A stretch of 34,633 nt of DNA, taken from the NCBI GenBank assembly GCA_007694095.1, contig RECI01000220.1, forward strand, positions 1 through 34,633, given 5' to 3'. The DNA is from Balneolaceae bacterium. Its GTDB lineage: Bacteria; Bacteroidota; Rhodothermia; Balneolales; Balneolaceae. Below the pieces are notes generated by a model that saw only the letters and a program-made list of their open reading frames with translations, was not told the DNA's origin and did no database searches. A program made the translations under genes and the position numbers. Below, piece after piece: positions 16,100 to 25,115 of the stretch. Each line of letters starts with the position of its first letter. Within the stretch, counting starts at the first letter, position 1.

Positions 16100-16582
16100 A
16101 TGAGTCGTAAAACTATTATCGGTTTACTCATTGCCGTGTTTATCGGTGTGTTTATTTATTTTTCATTTTCTCAGATCACTCCCGCGGAGATAGAAAACGC
16201 GCCTGACTGGATGCCGCTGCATACAGCGATGGAACAGGCATCAGGTAATGACCGTCTTCTGATGATCGATATCTATGAAGTCGGGTGCCGCTTTTGCCGG
16301 GCAATGGACCGTGAGGTCTATCCATCACCTAGCATACGGGCGATTCTTGACCGTGATTTTTACCCGGTGAAGGTGAACGGTCACTCAGAGAATAAACTAA
16401 TTTTTAACGGTGAAGAAATAACTGAAAGAGAGTTTGCATCGAGAATGGGTGTTACGGCATACCCGTTTATTGTGGTAATGGACGCAGATGGCAATGTAGT
16501 AGACCGCAGACGCGGGTACCAGGATATCGTTGGATTCTCACGGTTTTTAAATGCCACAACGGAAAAGGTAAGACAAAGCTGA
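16100..16582 (+). CDS. Membrane-anchored thioredoxin-fold protein
   Basis: One N-terminal membrane helix (TIIGLLIAVFIGVFIYFSFS) is followed by a periplasmic thioredoxin-like domain of about 125 residues. The redox motif is C63-R-F-C66 in YEVGCRFCRAMD, preceded by LLMIDIY, and the cis-proline loop is TAYPFIVVMD. The insertion SPSIRAILDRDFYPVKVN resembles thioredoxin_7/SoxW-like proteins. It probably reduces or oxidises thiols of exported proteins; the partner is unknown. The phosphatase gene follows on the same strand after 40 bp, so the two may share a transcript. Confidence 0.88.
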   Translation: MSRKTIIGLLIAVFIGVFIYFSFSQITPAEIENAPDWMPLHTAMEQASGNDRLLMIDIYEVGCRFCRAMDREVYPSPSIRAILDRDFYPVKVNGHSENKLIFNGEEITEREFASRMGVTAYPFIVVMDADGNVVDRRRGYQDIVGFSRFLNATTEKVRQS

Positions 16583-16622
16583 TCATCAGCAGTACTTTTC
16601 TTCAACAAATAATTCAGTTTTT

Positions 16623-17126
16623 ATGAAACGAACGATTACCAAAGACGATCCTTATAAAGTATGTTTTGTATGCCTCGGCAATATTTGCCGGAGCCCGACT
16701 GCAGAAGGGATTTTTCAGCATCTTGTAAATGAGAGAAAACTATCATCGTACTTTATCGTCGATTCGGCGGGAACATCAGCATATCATATAGGTGAGCCTG
16801 CCAACAGTAAAAGCCAGTGGACCGCCAACCGGCACGGCATCAAACTCTATTCAAAAGCGCGCCGTTTTGAAGCCTCAGATCTTGATGAGTTCGACCTGAT
16901 CCTGGCTATGGACCAGGAAAACCTTAAGAACATGCAACGGCTGAGCAAAAATGGCCGGCATTTGGATAAAGTAAAACTGATGCGCGATTTTGATTCACAG
17001 CCTGAAAATGGTGAAGTTCCTGATCCGTACTATGGCGGTATGGATGGTTTTCAAAACGTCTTCGATGTATTAAAGAGAAGCTGTGAAAACCTGTTGGATG
17101 AGCTCGAGGAACTGATTGAAAAATAG
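16623..17126 (+). CDS. Low-molecular-weight protein tyrosine phosphatase
   Basis: The 167-residue cytoplasmic enzyme has the catalytic loop C17-L-G-N-I-C-R23-S directly after the first strand (KVCFVCLGNICRSPTAEGIF), with Cys17 as nucleophile and Arg23 as phosphate ligand. The general-acid loop reads DPYYGG, the expected D-P-Y-Y form. FIVDSAGTSAYHIGEPAN and LILAMDQENL are also canonical. Such enzymes dephosphorylate tyrosine kinases of polysaccharide export, arginine-phosphorylated proteins, or others; no kinase or capsule gene is nearby to decide. The gene converges with tolC-like downstream. Confidence 0.95.
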   Translation: MKRTITKDDPYKVCFVCLGNICRSPTAEGIFQHLVNERKLSSYFIVDSAGTSAYHIGEPANSKSQWTANRHGIKLYSKARRFEASDLDEFDLILAMDQENLKNMQRLSKNGRHLDKVKLMRDFDSQPENGEVPDPYYGGMDGFQNVFDVLKRSCENLLDELEELIEK

Positions 17127-17181
17127 ACTTACACATGGCATAATGTGGCAATTCCGGTTTAAACCTCTCAGACACAGCAAA

Positions 17182-18669
17182 TTATAAACCGTGCTGAATA
17201 ACAACCCCCTCCTCAAAATCGTACAGGGTTAGCCTTCTGAGGTTATAAATTGCAACCCAGTAATTTCTTACAGCCTGGATATAGCTTCTCAGGGCTGCAT
17301 CACGTTCATTTTGGGCAATGAATAGGTTGGTGATGTCGATTTGACCAATACGGTACCTGTTTCGGGCCACTTCATAACGGCGATCGGCAATTCTGTCAGA
17401 AAGTTGTGCCAGCAATAACTGGTCACGGAGCTGCAAAAATTCGGCAATAACCGTTTGAACCTGCAGTTCGAATTGTGCCTGTTCAAATGCGATGTCATCC
17501 GCCACCTGGCGCTGGGTATTGCGTGCAAAGTTAACTTCGGCTCTCTGTTTTCCCCAGTTGAATATCGGTATCTGAAAATTCAGGGTTACAAACTGCTGGT
17601 TAAGAGGTTGGGAGTAAAGATCGGTAAAATTATCAGAAGTCTGGTTCAACCCGAAATTCGCCTGAACAGATGCAGAAAATGAGCTCTGTTTTTCAGCCAA
17701 ATCCAGGTTACGGTCTGCCTCAAGGGTTTGCAGCTCAAAGTCAAGGGATGTGCTGTTATTCCGGAGCGCCATGTTCAGTGCTATGGTTTCATCAACAGGA
17801 AATTCAGGTATCTCATCCGGGATTTCCACATCAATGGGTGCATCAGTCCTGAGGCCGAGCAGTATGCGGAAATTATTTAACTGTTGATTGTATACCAGCC
17901 TTGCCTGAGTCAATGCAGATTCTGCATTTCTTAATTGTAATTCAGATTGAAGCAGATCGTTTTCAGCAATACTTCCAACATTATAGCGGCCCCGTGAAAT
18001 GTTATAAATCGAATCATTCACAGCTACATTGAATTCAGCAATATCCAGGTTTATTTTCGAAAGCAACACATCAAAATAACGTTGTGTAACTGTGAGTGAA
18101 AGTTCTTCGATAGCTTCTGAATACCTTTTTTGCGCAATCTGGAGCTGCATAGGCTCAATCCTGTTTCTCCATTTCAGTTCATTGAACTGGAAAAGCGGCT
18201 GGCTATAGCCCAAAACAAGCGGAGCAGAACTCCAGAGGTAGGTGTTTTCACTTGCAAAAATCCCAAGTCTTGTGATGCCTGTTGAAACTGATAAACTCCC
18301 CCCGGTTGGCATGATCGGCTGGTCAATAGATAGCCCGACAGACGCGTTCGACTGTTGGGTATAGATGAGAGATGTAGTCCCATCTGGATTAAAATTTTCC
18401 CTGAATGCCCGCCGGTAGTTTGGCGCATTTCCCGTCATACTCAGGCCCGGAAAAAGATCGGCGCGGTACGATTGGTACCTCCACTGGCTTGCAATCAGCG
18501 CGTAACGCGCCGACCGCGACAGCGGACTCGACTCAACCGCGAGGTCAATAGTTTCCTGCAGAGAAAGAACGTACATTTCTCTCTCCGTATCCTGAGCCCC
18601 CAAAATGACGTAATTGAACAATGTGAAAACAATACAAAGAATCAGGCTTTTCCCGGATAATAGCATCAT
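17182..18669 (-). CDS. TolC-family outer-membrane efflux channel
   Basis: A 495-residue protein with an N-terminal signal (LILCIVFTLFNYVILGAQ) and the duplicated outer-membrane-efflux-protein architecture: LSLQETIDLAVESSP opening helix, two beta segments (SLSVSTGITRLGIFAS and FVTLNFQIPIFNWGKQ) and long alpha-helical, Q/R/A-rich stretches. The second repeat includes RNRYRIGQIDITNLFIAQNE, a typical TolC motif. It is the last gene of the adaptor-permease-TolC set, 63 bp after the permease. As the only TolC in the window it may also serve the RND pump at 11157-15600. Confidence 0.94.
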   Translation of the reverse strand: MMLLSGKSLILCIVFTLFNYVILGAQDTEREMYVLSLQETIDLAVESSPLSRSARYALIASQWRYQSYRADLFPGLSMTGNAPNYRRAFRENFNPDGTTSLIYTQQSNASVGLSIDQPIMPTGGSLSVSTGITRLGIFASENTYLWSSAPLVLGYSQPLFQFNELKWRNRIEPMQLQIAQKRYSEAIEELSLTVTQRYFDVLLSKINLDIAEFNVAVNDSIYNISRGRYNVGSIAENDLLQSELQLRNAESALTQARLVYNQQLNNFRILLGLRTDAPIDVEIPDEIPEFPVDETIALNMALRNNSTSLDFELQTLEADRNLDLAEKQSSFSASVQANFGLNQTSDNFTDLYSQPLNQQFVTLNFQIPIFNWGKQRAEVNFARNTQRQVADDIAFEQAQFELQVQTVIAEFLQLRDQLLLAQLSDRIADRRYEVARNRYRIGQIDITNLFIAQNERDAALRSYIQAVRNYWVAIYNLRRLTLYDFEEGVVIQHGL

Positions 18670-18732
18670 CTGTAAGATTTTATTCTGGTTTTGCTAATAC
18701 TGTCGAACAAAAACGTTTCAAATCAGATTTTC

Positions 18733-20079
18733 TCACTCATGCCTCAGGGCAGTTACAGGCTCCTGTTCAGCAGCACGTTTCGCTGGAAAATATCCAAATA
18801 TGATACCTATAGCCGTGGCCACCCCAAAAGAGATAAGGATTGAACCAAGGGTAACGATGGACAAAATTCCCGCCGTAATTTCGATAACATAACTGAAGGC
18901 GATTCCAAGGATAATTCCGATAAAACCGCCGGTAACACTAATGGCAAGTGCCTCGGTTAAAAATTGGAGCTGGATATCCTGCCGCTTGGCCCCTACAGCA
19001 CGCCTTACTCCAATTTCACGATACCGCTCCACAACCGATGCAAGCATAATATTCATAATCCCGATTCCTCCTACCAGTAATGAAATTGAGGCTATGGAAG
19101 CCAGTACGATATTGAAAATTCTCTTGGTGCGCTGTTCTTGTTGAAGCAGCAATTCAGGTACGATAATTTCGAAATCAATTACCTGGTTATGCCTCCGCTC
19201 AAGCATACGGGAGATAATTTCTGCAATTGTGATACTGTAGGAGTTATCGGTTACGCGAACAATAGCCCTGTTAAGCTGATGATAGTTTCGTTCGCGCGGT
19301 TGTGTATCTGCCATCCCCGGCATCCCGCTTTGTGCGGCCTGTTCCTGCTGAATATCCCTGTTGGTAACAACAGCACGGTTGCCATACCGGAGCAGAATGC
19401 TCTCCGCAGGAACAAACACATCCATATTGTAATCCCTGATGCCGAGATTTTCGATCTGGCTTGAAGTGAGCTGACGCTCCTGTAAAACACCTACTACTGT
19501 AAACCATACATTGCCAGCCTTAATTTTATTGCCAATCGGGTTCTCACCGGCAAAAAACCGGGTACGGACTCCGTAGCCGATTATGGCAACCGGCATAGCA
19601 TCCAGGAAGTGCATGGATGAAAAATTACTGCCCGAAATAATTTCAAAATTGTTGATTTCAAAATAACGGTCATTCACACCAACAAGCTTACCTGATCTCA
19701 TTTGTCCCGACCTGATAAATTGCGTGTCATAAATAATTTCGGGAGATACAGCTTCCACAAATGGAATTTGCCGCTGAATGCTGTGAAGATCCTCAATTGT
19801 GAGGCCCGGTGTAAAACGCCGTTGGACAAGGAATTCTTCATCCTCGTTTTCAATCTCACCTTCCCTTTGCTCTACAACAGGTTGAATAATTACATTGTTT
19901 GTACCCAAAAGCTGCATATTTACCAATATTTCCTGCTGGGCACCGGTACCAATCGCAAGCATGGCAATGACGGAGGCAACCCCAAAAATAATTCCAAGTG
20001 AGGTAAGCATCGACCGCAGCTTATTTTGCCTGATGGCATCTATGGCAATATCGAGATTGTATAAAAAAACCTGGAACAC
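18733..20079 (-). CDS. MacB-type ABC transporter permease (no ATPase domain)
   Basis: The 448-residue protein starts with a cytoplasmic helix (NLDIAIDAIRQNKLRSMLTS), TM1 (LGIIFGVASVIAMLAIGTGA), a periplasmic MacB core of about 250 residues, then the FtsX-type three-helix unit containing GGIGIMNIMLASVVERYREI, GVRRAVGAKRQDIQLQFLTE and a final helix. It works as a dimer that couples ATP hydrolysis to export by a mechanical stroke through an adaptor and TolC. The ATP-binding subunit, usually next door (LolD/MacB-NBD-like), is absent from this window. Adaptor and TolC genes flank it at 64 and 63 bp, consistent with one transcript. Confidence 0.93.
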   Translation of the reverse strand: MFQVFLYNLDIAIDAIRQNKLRSMLTSLGIIFGVASVIAMLAIGTGAQQEILVNMQLLGTNNVIIQPVVEQREGEIENEDEEFLVQRRFTPGLTIEDLHSIQRQIPFVEAVSPEIIYDTQFIRSGQMRSGKLVGVNDRYFEINNFEIISGSNFSSMHFLDAMPVAIIGYGVRTRFFAGENPIGNKIKAGNVWFTVVGVLQERQLTSSQIENLGIRDYNMDVFVPAESILLRYGNRAVVTNRDIQQEQAAQSGMPGMADTQPRERNYHQLNRAIVRVTDNSYSITIAEIISRMLERRHNQVIDFEIIVPELLLQQEQRTKRIFNIVLASIASISLLVGGIGIMNIMLASVVERYREIGVRRAVGAKRQDIQLQFLTEALAISVTGGFIGIILGIAFSYVIEITAGILSIVTLGSILISFGVATAIGIIFGYFPAKRAAEQEPVTALRHE

Positions 20080-20143
20080 TGATCGGTAGTATCAGAATGA
20101 TTAGGGTTTATTAAACCGGCAAACATGAATGTAACTCAACAGT

Positions 20144-21469
20144 TCATGGGTTTTGGGCAATTTCAACCTCCTGACCTGTCGCTGCTTCTTCCGGCTCGAT
20201 ATATTCCCGGTATTTTTCAAGTACATCATCCGGCAGCATATCTCGCCTCAACCCCGAAGTGTCTGGCGGCATTGAAATTAAAATCTGGTCATCAGGTGTA
20301 AGCCCCTCAAGTATCACTACATCGTTATCATTGGACGAACCCATGATAATTTGCTGCATCACGGTTTGGAGGCCATCCCGTTTAAAAACAAAATGCTGGT
20401 CATCATAAGCGTGTACCGATTCAAGCGGCACAAAGAGTGCATTTTCGATGGTTTCAATTAATATGGCGTTGCTGGTGGTCATGGCCGGACGCAGAGTAGT
20501 ATCAGACTCATTGATCTCAATTTTTACTTCAAAAACCTTTGAATGTGAATTGGGACGTTGTTCTCCTATATTGGCAATTGATGTAACGACTCCGGTAAGC
20601 CGTTTATCCCTGATGGCATCCAGGCCTATTTGTACGGTTTGATTCTGCCTGATTTTTTGAATATCAACTTCATTGATGTAGGTTAGTGATTCCATTGCAC
20701 TGAAATCAGGCAGTTCTGCCACAACAGGGTCGAATGCGTTGATTGTAGATCCGGTTGTGGTTTTTCGTCCCTGCCAGTTTCTTGCATAAACAACCATCCC
20801 GTTTTCGGGAGCCTGTATGGTAAAATCCTGCATCACCTGCATGATGCGGTTTAATTTGTTTCGTTCCTGTGTAAGAGTGGCTTCAATTTCACGAAGGTTA
20901 GCTTCAGCCTGCAGCACCCGTGTCCTGTAATTCTGTTTTTCCTGAGCCAATTGCCGTTGGGTCCGTTCCAGTTCAATTTGCATTTGCCGTTGTACTGCTG
21001 GCGATTCATATACCGACTGTTCTACGGCTATCTGACGCTCCTCAAGCTGAAAGTGCAGGTTCTCAAGATTATCGCGTGCCTGGGTAAGTGTAAGTGAGCT
21101 GTCTAATTGTGCCTGTTCATATTGTGATTCTGCCCGCTGTACATCCAGTTGGGTATTTTGCATACGGGTCATGATTTCTGAACGGTCAATTTCCGCAACC
21201 ACATCCCCTTTCTGCACTACAGTTCCTTCCGGTACAAGGCTTTGTATGGTCATCTGCCATATCTGAACATCCCTGACGCCTTGCGGGCCTCGAATCTGGA
21301 TCGAATTTTTTGCCCTTAATTCCCCGGTACTGGTTACCAGAACCTGAAATTCTCCAACCTTCGGGCTGACAAAAATATCGAGCTGTTCGGATGTATCCCT
21401 GCCAATAAATGCCCAGATGGCAAGCAAAAAGCCAGTCGACAGTACAGCTATGATGATTTTTTTACTCAT
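20144..21469 (-). CDS. HlyD/MacA-type periplasmic adaptor of the ABC export system
   Basis: One N-terminal membrane anchor (KKIIIAVLSTGFLLAIWAFIG) precedes a 441-residue adaptor. The first lipoyl half (VTSTGELRAKNSIQIRGPQG and VVQKGDVVAEIDRSEI) leads into an unusually long coiled coil of about 130 residues (about 100-230, rich in Q, E, L and R), then the second lipoyl half (FTIQAPENGMVVYARNWQGR) and beta-barrel domain. It bridges the MacB-type permease and TolC. The tail (EYIEPEEAATGQEVEIAQNP) is acidic. It lies 50 bp downstream of the thioredoxin-like gene and 64 bp upstream of the permease. Confidence 0.93.
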   Translation of the reverse strand: MSKKIIIAVLSTGFLLAIWAFIGRDTSEQLDIFVSPKVGEFQVLVTSTGELRAKNSIQIRGPQGVRDVQIWQMTIQSLVPEGTVVQKGDVVAEIDRSEIMTRMQNTQLDVQRAESQYEQAQLDSSLTLTQARDNLENLHFQLEERQIAVEQSVYESPAVQRQMQIELERTQRQLAQEKQNYRTRVLQAEANLREIEATLTQERNKLNRIMQVMQDFTIQAPENGMVVYARNWQGRKTTTGSTINAFDPVVAELPDFSAMESLTYINEVDIQKIRQNQTVQIGLDAIRDKRLTGVVTSIANIGEQRPNSHSKVFEVKIEINESDTTLRPAMTTSNAILIETIENALFVPLESVHAYDDQHFVFKRDGLQTVMQQIIMGSSNDNDVVILEGLTPDDQILISMPPDTSGLRRDMLPDDVLEKYREYIEPEEAATGQEVEIAQNP

Positions 21470-21519
21470 ACTGAAGGTAATAACTTGATTTCATCTTTTT
21501 TGTTATGCAATTATTTAAT

Positions 21520-22449
21520 CTATAGTGATAGAAACTCATATAAAAATCTTTCAATTTCTAAATGAACATCTTTATGACCACCGAGTTTGTCAAAAATCAC
21601 ATCTCCATCCGGATCGATAATTACGTGCCGGGGGAATGATTCGCCAAAAATCGAGGTAACTTCAGTAGTTGTAATTGTCTGTTTGAAAAGAAACTCACGG
21701 CGTTCTAAAAATGAACTTATCCTTTCAACATCGTCCCACGCAATAGCCAAAAATTCCAAATCATTACGATGCATGTAATCCTGAACTAATTGGTTTAAAC
21801 CGGGCATTTCAACAATACAAGGTGCACAAAAACTGGCCCACCAATTAATCACTACATATTTGCCTTCGAAATCTGATAAACTTACACTTGTGCCTTCCAA
21901 TGAATGAACTTGAATTTCAGGAAGCTTTTGCCCGACCTGAATCGGGCCGCTTTCTCTTCTTAAACGAATAACTCCGTTTTCACCATTCTCTGCAGGCCAT
22001 CTATAAAACAAGGTGTTCGACTCTGTGTAATGACTAACTTCAAGAGTAGCAACAAGTGATTCTTCACGGCTAATTTCCAAATCAACCTCAGCCATTAAAT
22101 GTCCCTCTTCCACTTCGTTCATTCCCAGTCCTAGTCGGGCCGAGTGTAACTCACCATCTTTTAATAAAATTACGTAATACCCCTCAGTTTCACCTTGGCT
22201 TCCAACCCCAACTATGGCATCAATTGAATCATTACCGGTTTGAAGAGATGCAAATTTTGAGCTTTCAAGATTCACTTTTTTGAAAAATGGCTCACCAATT
22301 TCCGGACTACCATCCTGAAATTCAACAGCAATATAAGAATCATTAGCTGATGGTGTTTGTGCCGTAATAGTTGAATGACTAATAAGAAGTGTGCTAAATA
22401 AAAAGGTGCTTAGGGATAATATAAATGAACATATACTCTTCATAATCAA
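21520..22449 (-). CDS. Secreted TlpA-like thioredoxin with an extra N-terminal domain
   Basis: A signal peptide (residues 5-30) is followed by about 135 residues with no recognised family, probably beta-rich (FQDGSPEIGEPFFKKVN, VILLKDGELHSARLGLGM, SLVATLEVSHYTES). From about residue 170 a TlpA/AhpC-type domain begins: GPIQVGQKLPEIQVHSLEG, NWWASFCAPCIVEMPGLN with the Cys208-Ala-Pro-Cys211 redox pair, and FPRHVIIDPDGDVIFDKLGG. It probably handles extracytoplasmic thiols or peroxides. Its stop is 50 bp before the adaptor start, so it could be the first gene of the export operon. Confidence 0.88.
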   Translation of the reverse strand: MIMKSICSFILSLSTFLFSTLLISHSTITAQTPSANDSYIAVEFQDGSPEIGEPFFKKVNLESSKFASLQTGNDSIDAIVGVGSQGETEGYYVILLKDGELHSARLGLGMNEVEEGHLMAEVDLEISREESLVATLEVSHYTESNTLFYRWPAENGENGVIRLRRESGPIQVGQKLPEIQVHSLEGTSVSLSDFEGKYVVINWWASFCAPCIVEMPGLNQLVQDYMHRNDLEFLAIAWDDVERISSFLERREFLFKQTITTTEVTSIFGESFPRHVIIDPDGDVIFDKLGGHKDVHLEIERFLYEFLSL

Positions 22450-22511
22450 AGTTTTTGACTTTTTATTGTTGGTTCCATATCAGTTATAATTTAAACAGAA
22501 ACTCACCAATA

Positions 22512-22552
22512 CTATAATAATCATATTATGATAATAATAGTACATAGTACTA
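22512..22552. promoter_or_regulatory. Two abutting palindromes upstream of the TlpA/export operon
   Basis: A 29-base imperfect palindrome (22512-22540; arms CTATAATAATCATA and TATGATAATAATAG, 12 of 14 paired) is directly joined to TAGTAC-ata-GTACTA (22538-22552, perfect 6-bp arms). They lie 63-103 bp before the start of the first gene, in an A/T-rich region suited to a promoter. Confidence 0.35.
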
Positions 22553-22715
22553 AAATGATCCCAAAGAAGAAAACGAAAATTACAGAAATATTAATTACTT
22601 CGGATTAGGCAAAAAATGGCGCAAATTTAGCCTGCTTATCATACAAAATGTTCCTGGCTCTCAATTATGATACTTATTGAGCAATAAAACATTACCATTT
22701 TACGGAACTTGAGAT

Positions 22716-22757
22716 TGACTTCGGAAGTCTTTACTTCCATTGCTTAATGCGGGTTTA
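22716..22757. repeat. Half copy of the AGACTTC palindromic repeat
   Basis: GACTTCGGAAGTCTTTACTT followed by CCATTGCTTAATGCGGGTTTA matches the right arm at 2055-2096 (same order of palindrome, spacer, ATTGCTTAATG and GGGTTTA). The rest of the gap 22450-22962 is A/T-rich and holds no convincing gene. Confidence 0.65.
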
Positions 22758-22962
22758 CATTCCTACCAGTCGGAATCTTGCAGGCTGTAAGAGGACGGGG
22801 ACAGAAAAACAGTCATCCCCCTAATGGATGACTGTTGCTCTTTTAAAGATAGCACGACACCAGTGCCTTTCCCATGAAACCGGTTTAGCTTTATCATAAC
22901 GTATATATTAAAATAAATACGTTGCGCACTTTGTGATCTTTGAGGTAATAACACCAGATCAA

Positions 22963-23640
22963 TCAAAAAATATCTGATTCTATTTCTGAATGAATCGTTA
23001 TTTCTTCTTTCAGTATATCCAGATACTCACGCATATAGACTAACCTTTTTTCTGCAATTTCTTTCGCTGTATCGGTATGCATCAATCCGGGCAATTTGAA
23101 CAGTTTTGTATAGAAATGGTCAATCGTCCATTTCGTATCATCCGGTTCACGTTCTGTACAGAATGGATCATTATCGTTGTATAACGGACGGTTTAGTTTG
23201 GCGCTCACAATGATACAACGCGCAATACCAATGGCTCCCAGCGCATCAAGCCTGTCGGCATCCTGAACGATTTTGGCTTCCATCGTTTGGGGCTTTACGT
23301 CGGCTGTATAACTATGTGCAATGATTGCATGTGAAACAGCATCCAGCTTATTGTTTGGATAACCTGCTTCACGTAAAAAATCAGTGGCCTTAATTGCAGC
23401 CATATGAGAAGCTTTTTTCCGGTTCGGATGGTCTTTGGCGAGAACAACACAATCATGCAGCCATGCCGAAGGTAATACAATTTCCGCATCAGCGGGATGC
23501 CGGCTTAAGATGATTTTTGCATTTTCAACAACTCGTTTTACATGATAAATATAATGTGCCGTATCAAGAACAGATCCTGTTTCGATAAATACACGGCACC
23601 TGTCTTCGAGATTAGCTAACCTTTCATACATGATGGTCAC
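22963..23640 (-). CDS. HD-domain phosphohydrolase (YedJ-like)
   Basis: A 225-residue cytoplasmic protein of the HD superfamily: HVKRVVENAKI gives the first metal-binding His33, SAWLHDCV the His62-Asp63 pair, AIIAHSYT further ligands and IVQDADRLDALGAIGIARCI the distal Asp. The DADRLDALGAIGIAR motif is characteristic of the YedJ/YpgQ-type group. Members hydrolyse phosphate esters or nucleotides, but the natural substrate of this group is not settled. It has no same-strand partner close by. Confidence 0.88.
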   Translation of the reverse strand: MTIMYERLANLEDRCRVFIETGSVLDTAHYIYHVKRVVENAKIILSRHPADAEIVLPSAWLHDCVVLAKDHPNRKKASHMAAIKATDFLREAGYPNNKLDAVSHAIIAHSYTADVKPQTMEAKIVQDADRLDALGAIGIARCIIVSAKLNRPLYNDNDPFCTEREPDDTKWTIDHFYTKLFKLPGLMHTDTAKEIAEKRLVYMREYLDILKEEITIHSEIESDIF

Positions 23641-23870
23641 CCTTTATTAAATTAAACAATGAATAATTTATATTCTTAGTGCCGCATTCATGACTAAAAA
23701 TATAAGGCAGATTCGCATCTGTAATTTAAATATACGAAATGTGAATTCTTTTGGGTGCCAATTATTAAAATAAATTTGACTAAATGCCGGGATACTGGAT
23801 GCTGGATAAACAACCTGTCAGCATCTACCGGATCTGACAGCGTTGTGGGGTTCAGATGCAGCACTCAGTA

Positions 23871-24090
23871 ACACGGGTCGCACCATAGGTATCACTGCGT
23901 GCCTGCGGCACGAGCTCGGCTACCGTACCCCGGGTCGCTGACCCGGCTGGAAAGGCTCTTTGTTGGCACAAATCTTTGTTCAATTGGCCATTCTCGAATA
24001 TCACGGCTATACACCACTATCTCGTTTTTCAGCGTCTTTCCCATTCCGGCTCAGTCACGAAGTGATGCCCATGGTGCGACCCGGGGTACG
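23871..24090. repeat. Two inverted copies (A and B) of a dispersed repeat
   Basis: Copy A (23871-23902, plus) contains CGGGTCGCACCATAGG and TATCACTGCGTG. Copy B (minus sense, about 24020-24090) contains GGGTCGCACCATGGGCATCA and CTTCGTG, followed by GGAATGGGAAAGACGCTGAA. A third copy, C, is at 31333-31402. The sequence between A and B also holds G+C-rich palindromic stretches. The block occupies the gap between the HD and rhodanese genes and ends 11 bp from the rhodanese stop. Confidence 0.65.
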
Positions 24091-24100
24091 TTATACGGGT

Positions 24101-25009
24101 TTACTGAATGGACACATCAGAACGGTTCCCGTATTCTGCCCAGGATCCTTCATAGGGCCGAACTGAATCGTAACCCATCAGGCGAAGGGTAAAATAGGCG
24201 TGTGAACCACGCACATTGGTATGGCAGTGCGGAATAACCTCTTTATCCGGAGTAATTCCCCGTTCTGTGAGCATTTTTTGGATATCTGCAGCGGGTAAAA
24301 AGTAAGGTACCCCTTCGGGCTCTAAAACTTTATTCCACTCCAGGTTAACGGCATTCGGTATATGTCCGCCCCGTTCAGAGCGTACATCCTCACCGGAAAA
24401 TTCGGCGGCAGACCGGGCATCAAAAATGATTTTGTTTGGGTCGCCCATCGCTTCCATTACATAACTGATGTCGCAGGAAACAGGTTCATCCCTGTTTATC
24501 GTGAATGTTCCGGGTTCACGGGTAATGGAATAATCGATCGTCCGAAGTCCGCTGGCTTTCCACCCCTGTATGCCGCCATTCAGGAGGTAAGCATTTGAAA
24601 ACCCATAATTTTCAAGTGCGTAAAAAAGCCGTGCTGCAGCCAGGTTGTTGCCATCATCATAGATTACCACAGGGCTTCGGTTATCCAGGCCAATCGCTCT
24701 CATTTTTTCCTGGAACTCTTCGGGACCTATCAAAAAAGAGGCAATGGGATGATCTTGGTCAGTAAGATTCCTGACAGCAGGAAAATGTGTAGCCCCGGGT
24801 AAATATTCACCATTGGTTTCCTCACGTGCATCGATCAGGATCAGGTTTGCTGAACTTTGAAGCAGATCCATCAACGGCCATGCTTCAATGAGAAGCTGAT
24901 GATTCGGATAGGTAAGAAGGACTTCTTCCGGTTCGGCCTGTGAACAGCCAATAAACATGACAAAGGCGAGGGAAATTAATGAAATGGAACGGATCGACTG
25001 TTTAATCAT
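24101..25009 (-). CDS. Lipoprotein sulfurtransferase with two rhodanese domains
   Basis: From ATG 25009 the protein has 302 residues, with a lipoprotein signal (LISLAFVMFIGC, Cys22). An earlier ATG at 25090 would add 27 residues in front of this signal and is rejected. An N-terminal rhodanese domain (about 40-150: LILIDAREETNGEYLPGATH, SPVVIYDDGNNLAAARLFYA) is inactive-type, having Asp instead of Cys at the loop. The C-terminal domain (about 175-295) carries the active-site loop C262-H-T-N-V-R (HCHTNVRGSHAYFTLRLMGY), followed by VRPYEGSWAEYGN as in thiosulfate/mercaptopyruvate sulfurtransferases. It moves sulfane sulfur to thiol acceptors outside the cytoplasm. Divergent from the P-type ATPase. 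Confidence 0.93.
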   Translation of the reverse strand: MIKQSIRSISLISLAFVMFIGCSQAEPEEVLLTYPNHQLLIEAWPLMDLLQSSANLILIDAREETNGEYLPGATHFPAVRNLTDQDHPIASFLIGPEEFQEKMRAIGLDNRSPVVIYDDGNNLAAARLFYALENYGFSNAYLLNGGIQGWKASGLRTIDYSITREPGTFTINRDEPVSCDISYVMEAMGDPNKIIFDARSAAEFSGEDVRSERGGHIPNAVNLEWNKVLEPEGVPYFLPAADIQKMLTERGITPDKEVIPHCHTNVRGSHAYFTLRLMGYDSVRPYEGSWAEYGNRSDVSIQ

Positions 25010-25115
25010 TTTTAATATGATGTATATTATTATCGGATAACTTTTTATGCTGACCTGCACTGGTCCGTGATTTACTGAATTCAAATACATTTTAAAATAT
25101 CACTGAACAATCAAT

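Noticed and set aside
22763-22966. 67-codon minus-strand frame after the HD gene
   Set aside because: Translation includes a LLPQRSQSAQRIYF stretch that reflects a CGCAAAG-type intergenic repeat, not a protein family.
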